The position numbers and the translations under genes are program-made. 64,000 nucleotides of DNA, from NCBI RefSeq assembly GCF_003390865.1, contig NZ_QMEJ01000001.1:434001-498000 (forward strand). The letters are read 5' to 3'. Of the stretch, positions 1 to 8,171 are shown in pieces (the first letter of the stretch is position 1; each line of letters starts with the position of its first letter). A model generated the notes under the pieces. It ran no database searches. It was given only the letters and a program-made list of their open reading frames with translations, and was not told the origin of the DNA. Source of the stretch: Tropicimonas sp. IMCC34011 (GTDB lineage: Bacteria; Pseudomonadota; Alphaproteobacteria; Rhodobacterales; Rhodobacteraceae).

Positions 1-105
1 ATGGGCGTACCCGAAGCCTCCACCCGTGCCGTCATCGCCGAGGCCGCGCGCGGGATCGACGCGCCTCCTCACGGCCACGCGCCGCACCCGGACATGCCCG
101 GCTGA
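1..105 (+). CDS. C-terminal end of an upstream gene, probably preT (partial)
   Basis: An open frame enters the window at base 1 and stops with TGA at 103-105; 34 codons are visible. The tail (ending HPDMPG) has no recognisable motif. Its place 60 bases upstream of preA, on the same strand, fits preT, the NADH/FAD-binding subunit of the bacterial dihydropyrimidine dehydrogenase, which normally sits there. The assignment rests on position only. Confidence 0.45.
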   Translation: MGVPEASTRAVIAEAARGIDAPPHGHAPHPDMPG

Positions 106-165
106 CCCGCCCCGCCCTACTCGTCCCTTTTCGTTCTCGCCCTCGCCACTTTCCGGAGACCAGCC

Positions 166-1470
166 ATGGCCGATCTGACGACAGACTTCGTGGGCATCCG
201 CAGCCCGAACCCCTTCTGGCTCGCCTCGGCGCCTCCGACGGACAAGGAATACAACGTCCGTCGCGCCTTCGAGGCCGGCTGGGGTGGCGTCGTCTGGAAG
301 ACGCTGGGCGCCGAGGGCCCGCCGGTCGTCAACGTCAACGGGCCCCGATACGGCGCGATCTACGGGCCGGACCGGCGTCTGATGGGGCTCAACAACATCG
401 AGCTCATCACCGACCGACCGCTCGAGACCAACCTCGAGGAGATGGCTCGGGTGAAGGCGGACTACCCGGACCGCGCCCTCATCGCCTCGATCATGGTGCC
501 GTGCGAGGAAGCGGCGTGGAAGGCGATCCTGCCGCGCGTCGCCGAGACCGGGGCGGACGGGATCGAGCTGAACTTCGGATGCCCGCACGGAATGGCGGAG
601 CGCGGCATGGGATCGGCGGTCGGCCAGGTGCCCGAATACATCGAGATGGTCACCCGCTGGTGCAAGACGTACTACGATCGGCCCGTGATCGTGAAGCTGA
701 CGCCCAACATCACCGATATCCGCATGCCGGCCCGTGCCGCGCTGAACGGTGGCGCCGATGCGGTCAGCCTGATCAACACGATCAACTCGATCACCTCGGT
801 CGACCTCGACCGGATGGCGCCAGAGCCGACGATCGACGGCAAGGGCACCCATGGCGGCTATTGCGGCCCGGCCGTCCGCCCCATCGCGATGAACATGGTG
901 GCCGAGATCGCCCGCGATCCCGAAACGCGGGACCTGCCGATCAGCGGCATCGGGGGCATCACGACCTGGCGCGACGCGGCGGAGTTCATCGCGCTCGGCT
1001 GCGGCAACGTCCAGGTCTGCACCGCGGCGATGACCTACGGTTTTCGCGTCGTGGAGGAGATGACCGCGGGCCTGTCCGCATGGATGGACGAGAAGGGCTA
1101 TGCGTCCGTCGCCGAGGTCTCTGGCCGCGCCGTTCCGAACGTCACCGACTGGCAATACCTCAACCTCAATTACGTCACCAAGGCGCGGATCGATCAGGAT
1201 CTCTGCATCAAGTGCGGCCGCTGCTATGCCGCCTGCGAGGACACCTCCCACCAGGCCATCGCGATGGAGCCGGGCCGGACTTTCGAGGTGATCGACGCCG
1301 AATGCGTCGCCTGCAACCTCTGCGTCGATGTCTGCCCGGTGGAAGACTGCATCACCATGACCCGGCTCGAGCCGGGCGAGACCGATCCCCGGACCGGACG
1401 GGTGGTGCCGGCCGAACCCGGAAACTGGACCCAACACCCGAACAACCCCGCGGCGACCGCGGCTGAATAG
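166..1470 (+). CDS. preA: NAD-dependent dihydropyrimidine dehydrogenase subunit PreA
   Basis: Catalytic subunit that reduces uracil and thymine to the 5,6-dihydro forms, the first step of reductive pyrimidine degradation; it should partner with PreT. The 434-residue protein has a dihydroorotate-dehydrogenase-like FMN barrel (about 1-330) with the substrate loop NFGCPHGMAERGMGSAVGQ (137-154). A C-terminal ferredoxin domain follows, with two CxxCxxCxxxC clusters (C347/350/353/357 and C380/383/386/390) for two [4Fe-4S] centres. Length and domain order are those of PreA. The start is the ATG at 166. In the substrate loop the position I align with the catalytic Cys of mammalian dihydropyrimidine dehydrogenase is Val. 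The gene converges with rutR, with only 5 bases between the stops. Confidence 0.93.
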   Translation: MADLTTDFVGIRSPNPFWLASAPPTDKEYNVRRAFEAGWGGVVWKTLGAEGPPVVNVNGPRYGAIYGPDRRLMGLNNIELITDRPLETNLEEMARVKADYPDRALIASIMVPCEEAAWKAILPRVAETGADGIELNFGCPHGMAERGMGSAVGQVPEYIEMVTRWCKTYYDRPVIVKLTPNITDIRMPARAALNGGADAVSLINTINSITSVDLDRMAPEPTIDGKGTHGGYCGPAVRPIAMNMVAEIARDPETRDLPISGIGGITTWRDAAEFIALGCGNVQVCTAAMTYGFRVVEEMTAGLSAWMDEKGYASVAEVSGRAVPNVTDWQYLNLNYVTKARIDQDLCIKCGRCYAACEDTSHQAIAMEPGRTFEVIDAECVACNLCVDVCPVEDCITMTRLEPGETDPRTGRVVPAEPGNWTQHPNNPAATAAE

Positions 1471-1475
1471 GGCGA

Positions 1476-2072
1476 TCAGCCCCTCAGGGTGCGGCGGAAG
1501 AGCGTTTCGAGATGCGCCGCCGCGCCCGCCAACGGATCGGCCAAGCCGGTCACTGCCCGGACCTGAACATCGGCATCCACATAATGCTGCGTCAATGCCC
1601 AGATCGACATGATGAGCTGCCGCCCGTCCACCGGCGCGATGTGCCCCGCCGCGGCCCAGCCCTCGATCACCGCCGCCTTCTCGGCGACCAGCCGGTGGAG
1701 CGGGCCGGTCAGGTGCGGCGCGATGAGGGGCGCGCCGCGCAGGATCTCGTTCGCGAAGAGGCGGCTTTCCCGCGGCATCTGGCGCGACAGCTCGAGCTTG
1801 CGGCTGACGTATCCGAGGATCTCCGCCTCCGGCTCTCCCGCGGGATCGAGCGCGGTCAGAGGCTCCAGCCAGCGCGACAGAAGGCCGGTGAGCAGCTCCT
1901 CGTAGATCGTCTCCTTCGAGGGGTAATAGTAGATCAGGTTCGGCTTCGAGAGCCCCGCCTCGCCGGCGATGGCGTCGAGCGTCGCGCCGCGGAATCCGTT
2001 ACGGGAGAAGACCTCCAGCGCGGCCTCGGCGATGCGCGCGCGATTTCGCTTCTGGATCCGGCTCATGGTCAT
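1476..2072 (-). CDS. rutR: TetR-family regulator of pyrimidine utilisation, RutR-like
   Basis: A 198-residue TetR-family repressor. The N-terminal helix-turn-helix spans about residues 12-58 (AALEVFSRNGFRGATLDAIA, then LSKPNLIYYYPSKE). The C-terminal ligand domain carries LFANEILRGAPL and MSIWALTQHYVDADVQV, very close to the same stretches of E. coli RutR, which binds uracil and thymine and then leaves its operator. It is divergent from the carbamoyl amidohydrolase gene, and a near-consensus RutR box lies between the two starts. Derepression of the downstream catabolic and transport genes by uracil or thymine, and autoregulation, are inferred from that arrangement. Confidence 0.88.
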   Translation of the reverse strand: MTMSRIQKRNRARIAEAALEVFSRNGFRGATLDAIAGEAGLSKPNLIYYYPSKETIYEELLTGLLSRWLEPLTALDPAGEPEAEILGYVSRKLELSRQMPRESRLFANEILRGAPLIAPHLTGPLHRLVAEKAAVIEGWAAAGHIAPVDGRQLIMSIWALTQHYVDADVQVRAVTGLADPLAGAAAHLETLFRRTLRG

Positions 2073-2194
2073 TGCGAGATCATCCAGTTGCCGCGAAAGT
2101 GCTCAATGATGCGGCACGGTCCGACCAGTTCTTCAGCATTCGACCAAATCAACTGCGCATCCCGGCTACGGCCCCGCGCCGATCTAGCGTCTTT

Positions 2195-2210
2195 TTGACC
2201 ATCCGGTCAA
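2195..2210. promoter_or_regulatory. Putative RutR operator
   Basis: TTGACCATCCGGTCAA, a 16-base inverted repeat in the rutR/amidohydrolase intergenic region, 25 bases before the amidohydrolase ATG. It differs from the E. coli RutR consensus TTGACCANNTGGTCAA, as I recall it, at one position. Its place beside a RutR-like gene supports direct repression of the pathway and of rutR. Confidence 0.82.
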
Positions 2211-2235
2211 TTTGTCAGGATCAGGAGGACCTGCA

Positions 2236-3492
2236 ATGCCATCCCAAGCACCCGGCGACAACATGACGATCGATGGCGAACGCCTGTGGCAGTCGCTCAT
2301 GGACATGGCAAAGATCGGCCCCGGCGTGGCGGGCGGCAACAATCGCCAGACCCTGACCGATGCCGACAGCGAGGGCCGCGAGCTGTTCCGGAGCTGGTGC
2401 GAGGCGGCGGGCTGCACGATGGGGCTCGACACGATGGGCAACATGTTCGCCCGCCGGGAAGGAACGGTCCCGGACGCCCTGCCCGTCTATGTCGGCAGCC
2501 ACCTCGACACGCAGCCCACTGGCGGAAAGTATGACGGTGTCCTCGGGGTTCTAGGGGGGCTGGAGATCCTGCGAACGCTCAACGACCTGAACGTGAAGAC
2601 GAGGCACCCCATCGTCGTAGTGAACTGGACCAACGAGGAAGGGACCCGCTTTGCCCCCGCCATGCTTGCCTCGGGTGTCTTTGCGGGAGTGCACGATCAG
2701 GACTGGGCCGAGGACCGGACGGATGCGAAGGGCGCGCGGTTCGGCGACGAACTCGACCGGATCGGCTGGCGCGGCGAGGAGCCGGTCGGTGCGCGCAAGA
2801 TGCACGCGATGTTCGAACTCCATATCGAACAGGGCCCGATCCTCGAGGCCGAGGGGAAACAGATCGGCGTCGTCACCCACGGGCAGGGCCTGTGGTGGCT
2901 GCAATGCACCGTCACCGGCAAGGACGCGCATACCGGCTCCACGCCGATGGAAATGCGGGTGAATGCGGGCCTCGGCATGGCGCGCATGACCGAGGCCGCG
3001 CACCGCGTCGCGATGGATCATCAGCCCCACGCGGTGGGGGCGGTCGGGCATTGCGAGGTCTTCCCAAACTCGCGCAACGTGATCCCCGGTAAGGCGGTCT
3101 TCACCGTCGATCTGCGCTCCCCCGACCTCGAGAAACTAACCTCCATGCGAAATGCCTACGAGGCGGCGGCCAAGCAGATCGCGGGCGATCTCGGCCTCGG
3201 CCTCGAGATCGAGCCCGTCGGCCATTTCGACCCCGTCACCTTCGACGAGGGCTGCGTCACGGCCGTCCGGACCGCCGCCGAGCGCCTCGGCTATTCCCAC
3301 ATGGATCTCGTCTCGGGCGCCGGCCACGATGCCTGCTGGATCAACCGCGTCGCCCCGACCGCCATGGTCATGTGCCCCTGCGTGGACGGTCTGTCCCACA
3401 ACGAGGCCGAGGAGATCACGCAGGACTGGGCCAAGGCCGGGGCCGACGTGCTCCTGCACGCGGTCGTCGAAACGGCGGAGGTGGTGGGATGA
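2236..3492 (+). CDS. M20-family Zn-dependent N-carbamoyl amidohydrolase (beta-ureidopropionase type)
   Basis: Expected to hydrolyse N-carbamoyl-beta-alanine (or the 2-methyl form from thymine) to the beta-amino acid, CO2 and ammonia, the last reductive pyrimidine step. The 418-residue product has the M20 dimetal ligand set: H89 in GSHLDTQPTGG, D100 in KYDG, the E134/E135 pair in NWTNEEG, H196 in ELHIEQGP and a C-terminal H388. The lid/dimerisation domain (about 215-330) has the expected GKDAHTGSTPM loop. The ATG at 2236 is preferred because AGGAGGA lies 7 bases upstream; a TTG 24 bases earlier is in frame but lacks such a site. Sequence alone does not exclude allantoate or L-carbamoylase activity; the neighbours favour beta-ureidopropionase. 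Confidence 0.85.
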   Translation: MPSQAPGDNMTIDGERLWQSLMDMAKIGPGVAGGNNRQTLTDADSEGRELFRSWCEAAGCTMGLDTMGNMFARREGTVPDALPVYVGSHLDTQPTGGKYDGVLGVLGGLEILRTLNDLNVKTRHPIVVVNWTNEEGTRFAPAMLASGVFAGVHDQDWAEDRTDAKGARFGDELDRIGWRGEEPVGARKMHAMFELHIEQGPILEAEGKQIGVVTHGQGLWWLQCTVTGKDAHTGSTPMEMRVNAGLGMARMTEAAHRVAMDHQPHAVGAVGHCEVFPNSRNVIPGKAVFTVDLRSPDLEKLTSMRNAYEAAAKQIAGDLGLGLEIEPVGHFDPVTFDEGCVTAVRTAAERLGYSHMDLVSGAGHDACWINRVAPTAMVMCPCVDGLSHNEAEEITQDWAKAGADVLLHAVVETAEVVG

Positions 3493-3640
3493 CGTTGATC
3501 CACGCGCCTTCGGGAAGAGAGGCGAGGCCGATCCGCGCTCCGAGCGATACCGCGCCGAGCGGACGCCAGAGCAACCAAGACAATGCGATCATCCACAAGG
3601 ATCTGATCATCCGTCGCACGGACGGACGGGAGGAGAGAAC

Positions 3641-5095
3641 ATGACCACCGTCATCAAGAACGGCACCATCGTCACACATGACCTGACCTACGCGGCAGAT
3701 GTCCTGATAGATGGGGAGACGATCATCGAGATCGGCCAAGACCTCGACGGCGACGAGGTGCTGGACGCGACCGGCTGCTACGTCATGCCCGGAGGGATCG
3801 ATCCGCATACGCATCTGGAGATGCCCTTCATGGGCACCTATTCCTCCGATGATTTCGACAGCGGCACCCGTGCGGCGCTGGCCGGTGGCACGACCATGGT
3901 GGTCGATTTTGCCCTGCCCCAGCCCGGACAGGGCCTCCTCGACGCGCTGAAGACGTGGGACAACAAGTCCGCCCGCGCGCATTGCGACTACTCCTTCCAC
4001 ATGGCGGTGACGTGGTGGAGCGAGCAGGTCTTCGACGAGATGAAGACCGTGATCGAGCAATACGGCATCAACAGCTTCAAGCACTTCATGGCCTACAAGG
4101 GCGCCCTGATGGTTCAGGACGACGAGATGTACGCCTCCTTCCAGCGACTGGCGGAACTTGGTGCCATCGCTCTCGTCCACGCCGAGAACGGCGACGTGGT
4201 GGCGGACCTCTCCGCCCGCCTCCTGCGCGAAGGCAATGACGGCCCCGAGGGCCACGCCTATTCCCGCCCGCCGCAGGTCGAGGGCGAGGCGACCAATCGC
4301 GCCATCATGATCGCCGACATGGCCGGCGTGCCGCTCTACGTCGTTCACGTCTCCTGCGAGCAGTCCCACGAGGCCATCCGCCGCGCCAGGCAGGCCGGGA
4401 TGCGTGTCTGGGGCGAGCCGCTGATCCAGCACCTGACCCTCGACGAAAGCGAGTATTTCAACGAGGACTGGGACCACTCCGCCCGCCGCGTCATGTCTCC
4501 CCCCTTCCGGGACAAGAAGCATCAGGACTCGCTCTGGGCCGGGCTGCAATCGGGGTCCCTCTCCTGCGTCGCCACCGATCACTGCGCCTTCACGACCGAG
4601 CAGAAGCGGACCGGGATCGGGGACTTCACCAAGATCCCGAACGGCACCGGCGGCCTCGAGGACAGGATGCCGATGCTTTGGACCTATGGCGTCGGCACGG
4701 GCCGCCTGACCCCGAACGAGTTCGTCGCCGTGACCTCGACCAACTCCGCCAAGATCCTGAACTGCTATCCGAAGAAGGGCGCGATCCTCGTCGGATCGGA
4801 TGCCGACATCGTCGTGCTCGACCCTGAAAAGGAGAAGACGATCAGCGCGGAGACGCAGGAATCCTCTATCGATTACAATGTCTTCGAAGGCAAACATGTG
4901 AAAGGTCTGCCGCGCTACGTCCTCTCCCGCGGGCGGGTGATGGTGGATGACGGCGTGCTCAAGCCGTCCGAGGGGCACGGTCGCTTCGTCAAACGCAGCC
5001 CGCAGGGCGAGGTCAACCGCGCACTGACCTCCTGGAAGGACATGACCAAGCCCCGCCCGGTCGAGCGCACCGGCATCCCGGCAAGCGGGGTGTGA
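3641..5095 (+). CDS. hydA: Dihydropyrimidinase (D-hydantoinase)
   Basis: Opens the dihydrouracil or dihydrothymine ring to the N-carbamoyl-beta-amino acid, the step between PreTA and the amidohydrolase. The 484-residue cyclic amidohydrolase shows the metal motif DPHTHLEMPF (H56, H58), the carboxylated bridging lysine in HFMAYKGALMV (K153) and the later metal-ligand segment VATDHCAF. Length is normal for the family. The ATG at 3641 follows GGGAGGAGAG; the frame is open further upstream, but that part overlaps the amidohydrolase and does not look like hydantoinase. A 148-base gap separates it from the amidohydrolase gene, with no clear terminator. Confidence 0.93.
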   Translation: MTTVIKNGTIVTHDLTYAADVLIDGETIIEIGQDLDGDEVLDATGCYVMPGGIDPHTHLEMPFMGTYSSDDFDSGTRAALAGGTTMVVDFALPQPGQGLLDALKTWDNKSARAHCDYSFHMAVTWWSEQVFDEMKTVIEQYGINSFKHFMAYKGALMVQDDEMYASFQRLAELGAIALVHAENGDVVADLSARLLREGNDGPEGHAYSRPPQVEGEATNRAIMIADMAGVPLYVVHVSCEQSHEAIRRARQAGMRVWGEPLIQHLTLDESEYFNEDWDHSARRVMSPPFRDKKHQDSLWAGLQSGSLSCVATDHCAFTTEQKRTGIGDFTKIPNGTGGLEDRMPMLWTYGVGTGRLTPNEFVAVTSTNSAKILNCYPKKGAILVGSDADIVVLDPEKEKTISAETQESSIDYNVFEGKHVKGLPRYVLSRGRVMVDDGVLKPSEGHGRFVKRSPQGEVNRALTSWKDMTKPRPVERTGIPASGV

Positions 5096-5100
5096 GCCGG

Positions 5101-5511
5101 ATGAAGATCGACGGGATCCTCGAGGCCGCGCTTTACGCCAGCGATCTGGTCGCGGCAGATGCCTTTTACGGCGGGACGCTCGGGATGGAGGTGATCGCGC
5201 GCAAGGAAGCGCGGCACATCTTCTACCGCGCCGGAAGTACGGTGCTTCTCGTCTTCAACCCTGATGCCACGGCCGCGGCCGATCCGGGCGGCGGCCTGCC
5301 CGTCCCCCTCCATGGCGCCAAGGGTCCCGGGCATGTCTGCTTCACGGCCAGCGGCGCGGCCCTAGACGACTGGACCGCGCATTTCGCGAAAGAGGGCATC
5401 GAGATCGAGGCGGACTTCCTCTGGCCGAATGGCGCCCGGTCCGTCTACGTCCGCGATCCTGCCGGAAACAGCGTCGAATTTGCCGAAGCCCGGCTCTGGG
5501 GGATGCAATGA
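5101..5511 (+). CDS. VOC-family (glyoxalase/bleomycin-resistance fold) protein
   Basis: A 136-residue single vicinal-oxygen-chelate domain with paired beta-alpha-beta-beta-beta units (start ILEAALYASDLVAADAFYGG, end VYVRDPAGNSVEFAEARLWG). The VRDPAGNSVE segment carries the usual metal-ligand glutamate. The substrate is unknown; the gene sits in the pyrimidine operon, with its reading frame overlapping or abutting the dihydropyrimidinase stop and overlapping the ABC ATPase by 4 bases (ATGA). A GTG at 5092 would add three residues; the ATG at 5101 matches the usual family start. Confidence 0.8.
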   Translation: MKIDGILEAALYASDLVAADAFYGGTLGMEVIARKEARHIFYRAGSTVLLVFNPDATAAADPGGGLPVPLHGAKGPGHVCFTASGAALDDWTAHFAKEGIEIEADFLWPNGARSVYVRDPAGNSVEFAEARLWGMQ

Positions 5512-6302
5512 GCGCGCCCGACACAGAGGGCGCCGTCGTCACCGCCCGCAACCTCGACCTCACCTTCCAGACGTCGGACGGCCCGGTCCATGCGCTCAAG
5601 GACGTGTCGCTGTCGGTCGAACCCGGCGAGTTCGTGTCGTTCATCGGCCCCTCGGGCTGCGGCAAGACAACGTTCCTGCGGTGCGTCGCAGGGCTCGAGG
5701 AGCCGACCGGCGGGACACTCGAGGTCAACGGGATGAGCGCCGACGAAGCGCGCCGCGCCCGCGCCTATGGCTACGTCTTCCAGGCGGCGGGGCTTTACCC
5801 GTGGCGCACCATCGGCGGCAACATCCGGCTGCCGCTCGAGATCATGGGGTATCCCGAGGAGGAGAAGGCGCGCCGGGTTCGGGAGACGCTGGAGCTCGTC
5901 GACCTGGGCGGGTTCGAGAAGAAGTTTCCGTGGCAGCTATCGGGCGGCATGCAGCAGCGCGCCTCCATCGCGCGTGCGCTGAGCTTCGATGCGGATCTTC
6001 TCCTGATGGACGAACCCTTCGGCGCGCTCGACGAGATCGTGCGGGACCGCCTGAACGAGGAGTTGCTGTCGCTCTGGGCGCGCACCGGCAAGACCATGCT
6101 CTTCGTGACGCACTCGATCCCTGAAGCCGTGTACCTGTCCACGAAGATCGTCGTCATGTCCCCCCGTCCGGGGCGCATCAGCGACGTGATCGACAGCCCC
6201 CTGCCGAAGGAGCGTCCGCTCGACATTCGCGACAGCCGGGAGTTCATCGATATCGCGCACCGCGTCCGCGAGGGCCTGCGCGCCGGAATGGAGGCGGCAT
6301 GA
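5508..6302 (+). CDS. ABC transporter ATP-binding protein, SsuB/TauB type (pyrimidine-pathway importer)
   Basis: A 264-residue ATPase with Walker A (GPSGCGKTTF), Q-loop (YVFQAAGLYPWRT), signature LSGGMQQR, Walker B LLLMDEPFGALDE and the switch histidine in FVTHSIPEA. This is the nitrate/sulfonate/taurine subfamily that works with NMT1/THI5-type binding proteins. It overlaps the VOC gene and the first permease by 4 bases each (ATGA), so the genes are translationally coupled. Context suggests import of a pyrimidine or a related breakdown product; the ligand itself cannot be read from sequence. Confidence 0.9.
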   Translation: MSAPDTEGAVVTARNLDLTFQTSDGPVHALKDVSLSVEPGEFVSFIGPSGCGKTTFLRCVAGLEEPTGGTLEVNGMSADEARRARAYGYVFQAAGLYPWRTIGGNIRLPLEIMGYPEEEKARRVRETLELVDLGGFEKKFPWQLSGGMQQRASIARALSFDADLLLMDEPFGALDEIVRDRLNEELLSLWARTGKTMLFVTHSIPEAVYLSTKIVVMSPRPGRISDVIDSPLPKERPLDIRDSREFIDIAHRVREGLRAGMEAA

Positions 6303-7303
6303 GCGAGACCGCAGCCCCGATTTCCGCTCCCGAGGCCGGCGTTGGCTGGTCGGCCCGCGTGGCTCGCGTGGCCAGCGCTATGCGGCAGACCACCCTGCCC
6401 GTCCTCGGCGTGCTCGCCGCGCTTCTGCTGATCTGGACCCTCGCCTGCATCCCCATGAATGCGGCCCAGTCCGTCCTCGACGCCTCGCGTGCAGGAGAGA
6501 CGGTCTCGCCAGAAGCCGCATCGGAGCGCCGGGGCATGTCCGGTCTGGCGCTGGCGCTTCGCAACCCCGGCCCCGCCACCGCCCACGCCTATTCGCAGGA
6601 CCGCCCCCGTCTGCCCGCGCCGCATCAGGTCGCAGGCGCGCTCTGGCAGAGCACGGCAACCGTTTCACCGACCTCGGCCCAGAGCCTGATCCATCACGGC
6701 TGGGTCACGCTGTCGGCCACCCTGCTCGGCTTCGCCATCGGCGCCGGCCTCGGCATCGCGCTGGCGGTGGGGATCGTCCATTTCCGCGTGATGGAGATGA
6801 GCGTGATGCCCTGGGCCATCGTCAGCCAGACTGTGCCCATCATCGCCATCGCGCCGATGATCGTCGTCGTGCTCTACGCCATCGGGATCGAGGGCATCCT
6901 CCCCAAGGCGGTGATCGCGGCGTACCTGTCCTTCTTCCCCGTCGTCGTCGGCATGTCCAAGGGCTTCCGGAGCCCCGATGCGATGCAGCTCGACCTTCTG
7001 CGGACCTACGGAGCGAGCCGTCCCCAGACCTTCTGGAAGCTCCGTCTTCCCGCCTCGGCGCCCTATCTCTTCGCCTCTCTGAAGATCGCCGTCGCCGCGG
7101 CGCTGATCGGAACCATCGTCGCCGAATTGCCCTCCGGCGCGCAGGCCGGCTTCGGCGCCCGGCTCCTGGCGGGCAGCTATTACGGCCAGACCGTCCAGAT
7201 CTGGGCCGCGCTCTTCGCCGCCGCGATCCTGGCCGCCGGGCTCGTCGGGCTCATCGGCGGGCTGGAGCGCCGGGCGCTCGCGCGGATGGGGATGCGGCCA
7301 TGA
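6299..7303 (+). CDS. ABC transporter permease, SsuC/TauC type (first of two)
   Basis: A 334-residue inner-membrane permease. A membrane segment near the N-terminus (about 30-60) is followed by a soluble stretch and then the BPD_transp_1 core from about residue 125. The EAA-type coupling loop is seen at LDLLRTYGASRPQTFWKLRLP. It is longer than typical SsuC because of the N-terminal region with its extra segment. It overlaps the ATPase and the second permease by 4 bases each and probably forms a heterodimer with the latter. Confidence 0.87.
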   Translation: MSETAAPISAPEAGVGWSARVARVASAMRQTTLPVLGVLAALLLIWTLACIPMNAAQSVLDASRAGETVSPEAASERRGMSGLALALRNPGPATAHAYSQDRPRLPAPHQVAGALWQSTATVSPTSAQSLIHHGWVTLSATLLGFAIGAGLGIALAVGIVHFRVMEMSVMPWAIVSQTVPIIAIAPMIVVVLYAIGIEGILPKAVIAAYLSFFPVVVGMSKGFRSPDAMQLDLLRTYGASRPQTFWKLRLPASAPYLFASLKIAVAAALIGTIVAELPSGAQAGFGARLLAGSYYGQTVQIWAALFAAAILAAGLVGLIGGLERRALARMGMRP

Positions 7304-8139
7304 CGCTCGTCGCGCTCGCCCTCGTTCTCTGGGCCGCCGGCTGGGCGCTGAACGTCCGCCTCGCAAGCGGTCCGCAGAGCCGAAGCGTCGCGCTGGCCGT
7401 GCCGCTGCTCTTCGGCGTGACGCTCCTCGTGATGTGGGAGTTGATCGTGCGCGGGCTGGACGTGCCGATGGTGTTCCTGCCCGCGCCCACGCAGATCGCC
7501 CTGCGCTTCGCGGCAAGCCTGCCGACGCTCTGGGAGGACTTCGTCCAGACGGTCCTGAAGGGCGCGCTCAGCGGATACGTGATCGGCTGCCTCGCGGCCT
7601 TCGCCGTCGCGCTTTTGGCGGACCGCGTCGACGTCCTGCGCCGCGGTCTCCTGCCGGTCGGGAACTTCGCCGCCGCGCTGCCGGTGGTCGGTGTCGCGCC
7701 GATCCTCGTGATGTGGTTCGGGTTCGACTGGCAATCAAAGGCCGCCGTCGTCGTCGTCATGGTGTTCTTCCCGATGCTGGTGAACACCGTCGCCGGCCTC
7801 CGCGCCGCCGAGACGATGCAGCGCGACCTAATGCGGACCTTCGGAGCGAGCTATTGGCAGGGGCTCGTGAAGCTCCGCCTGCCCGCGGCGATGCCCTTCA
7901 TCTTCAACGGGCTGAAAATCTCGACGACGCTGGCCCTGATCGGCGCGATTGTAGCCGAATTCTTCGGCTCGCCGATCCGCGGGATCGGTTTTCGCATATC
8001 GACCTCCGTGGGCCAGCTGTCGCTCGATATGGTCTGGGCGGAGATCGCGGTGGCGGCGCTGGCGGGCAGCGCGTTCTACGGCCTCGTCGTCGCAATCGAG
8101 AAACGGGTGACCTTCTGGCATCCGTCCAACCGGGGATGA
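7300..8139 (+). CDS. ABC transporter permease, SsuC/TauC type (second of two)
   Basis: A 279-residue permease with about six membrane segments and a coupling loop (RDLMRTFGASYWQGLVKLRLP) nearly parallel to that of the preceding permease, so the two are paralogues that likely form the heterodimeric channel. It starts inside the preceding gene (ATGA overlap at 7300) and is followed 32 bases later by the binding-protein gene. Confidence 0.88.
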   Translation: MTLVALALVLWAAGWALNVRLASGPQSRSVALAVPLLFGVTLLVMWELIVRGLDVPMVFLPAPTQIALRFAASLPTLWEDFVQTVLKGALSGYVIGCLAAFAVALLADRVDVLRRGLLPVGNFAAALPVVGVAPILVMWFGFDWQSKAAVVVVMVFFPMLVNTVAGLRAAETMQRDLMRTFGASYWQGLVKLRLPAAMPFIFNGLKISTTLALIGAIVAEFFGSPIRGIGFRISTSVGQLSLDMVWAEIAVAALAGSAFYGLVVAIEKRVTFWHPSNRG

Positions 8140-8171
8140 ACTCCGGGGACAACCGACTAGGGAGACTACAC

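Noticed and set aside
3152-3640. N-terminal extension of dihydropyrimidinase
   Set aside because: It overlaps the amidohydrolase in another frame and lacks family similarity; the real start at 3641 has a strong Shine-Dalgarno.
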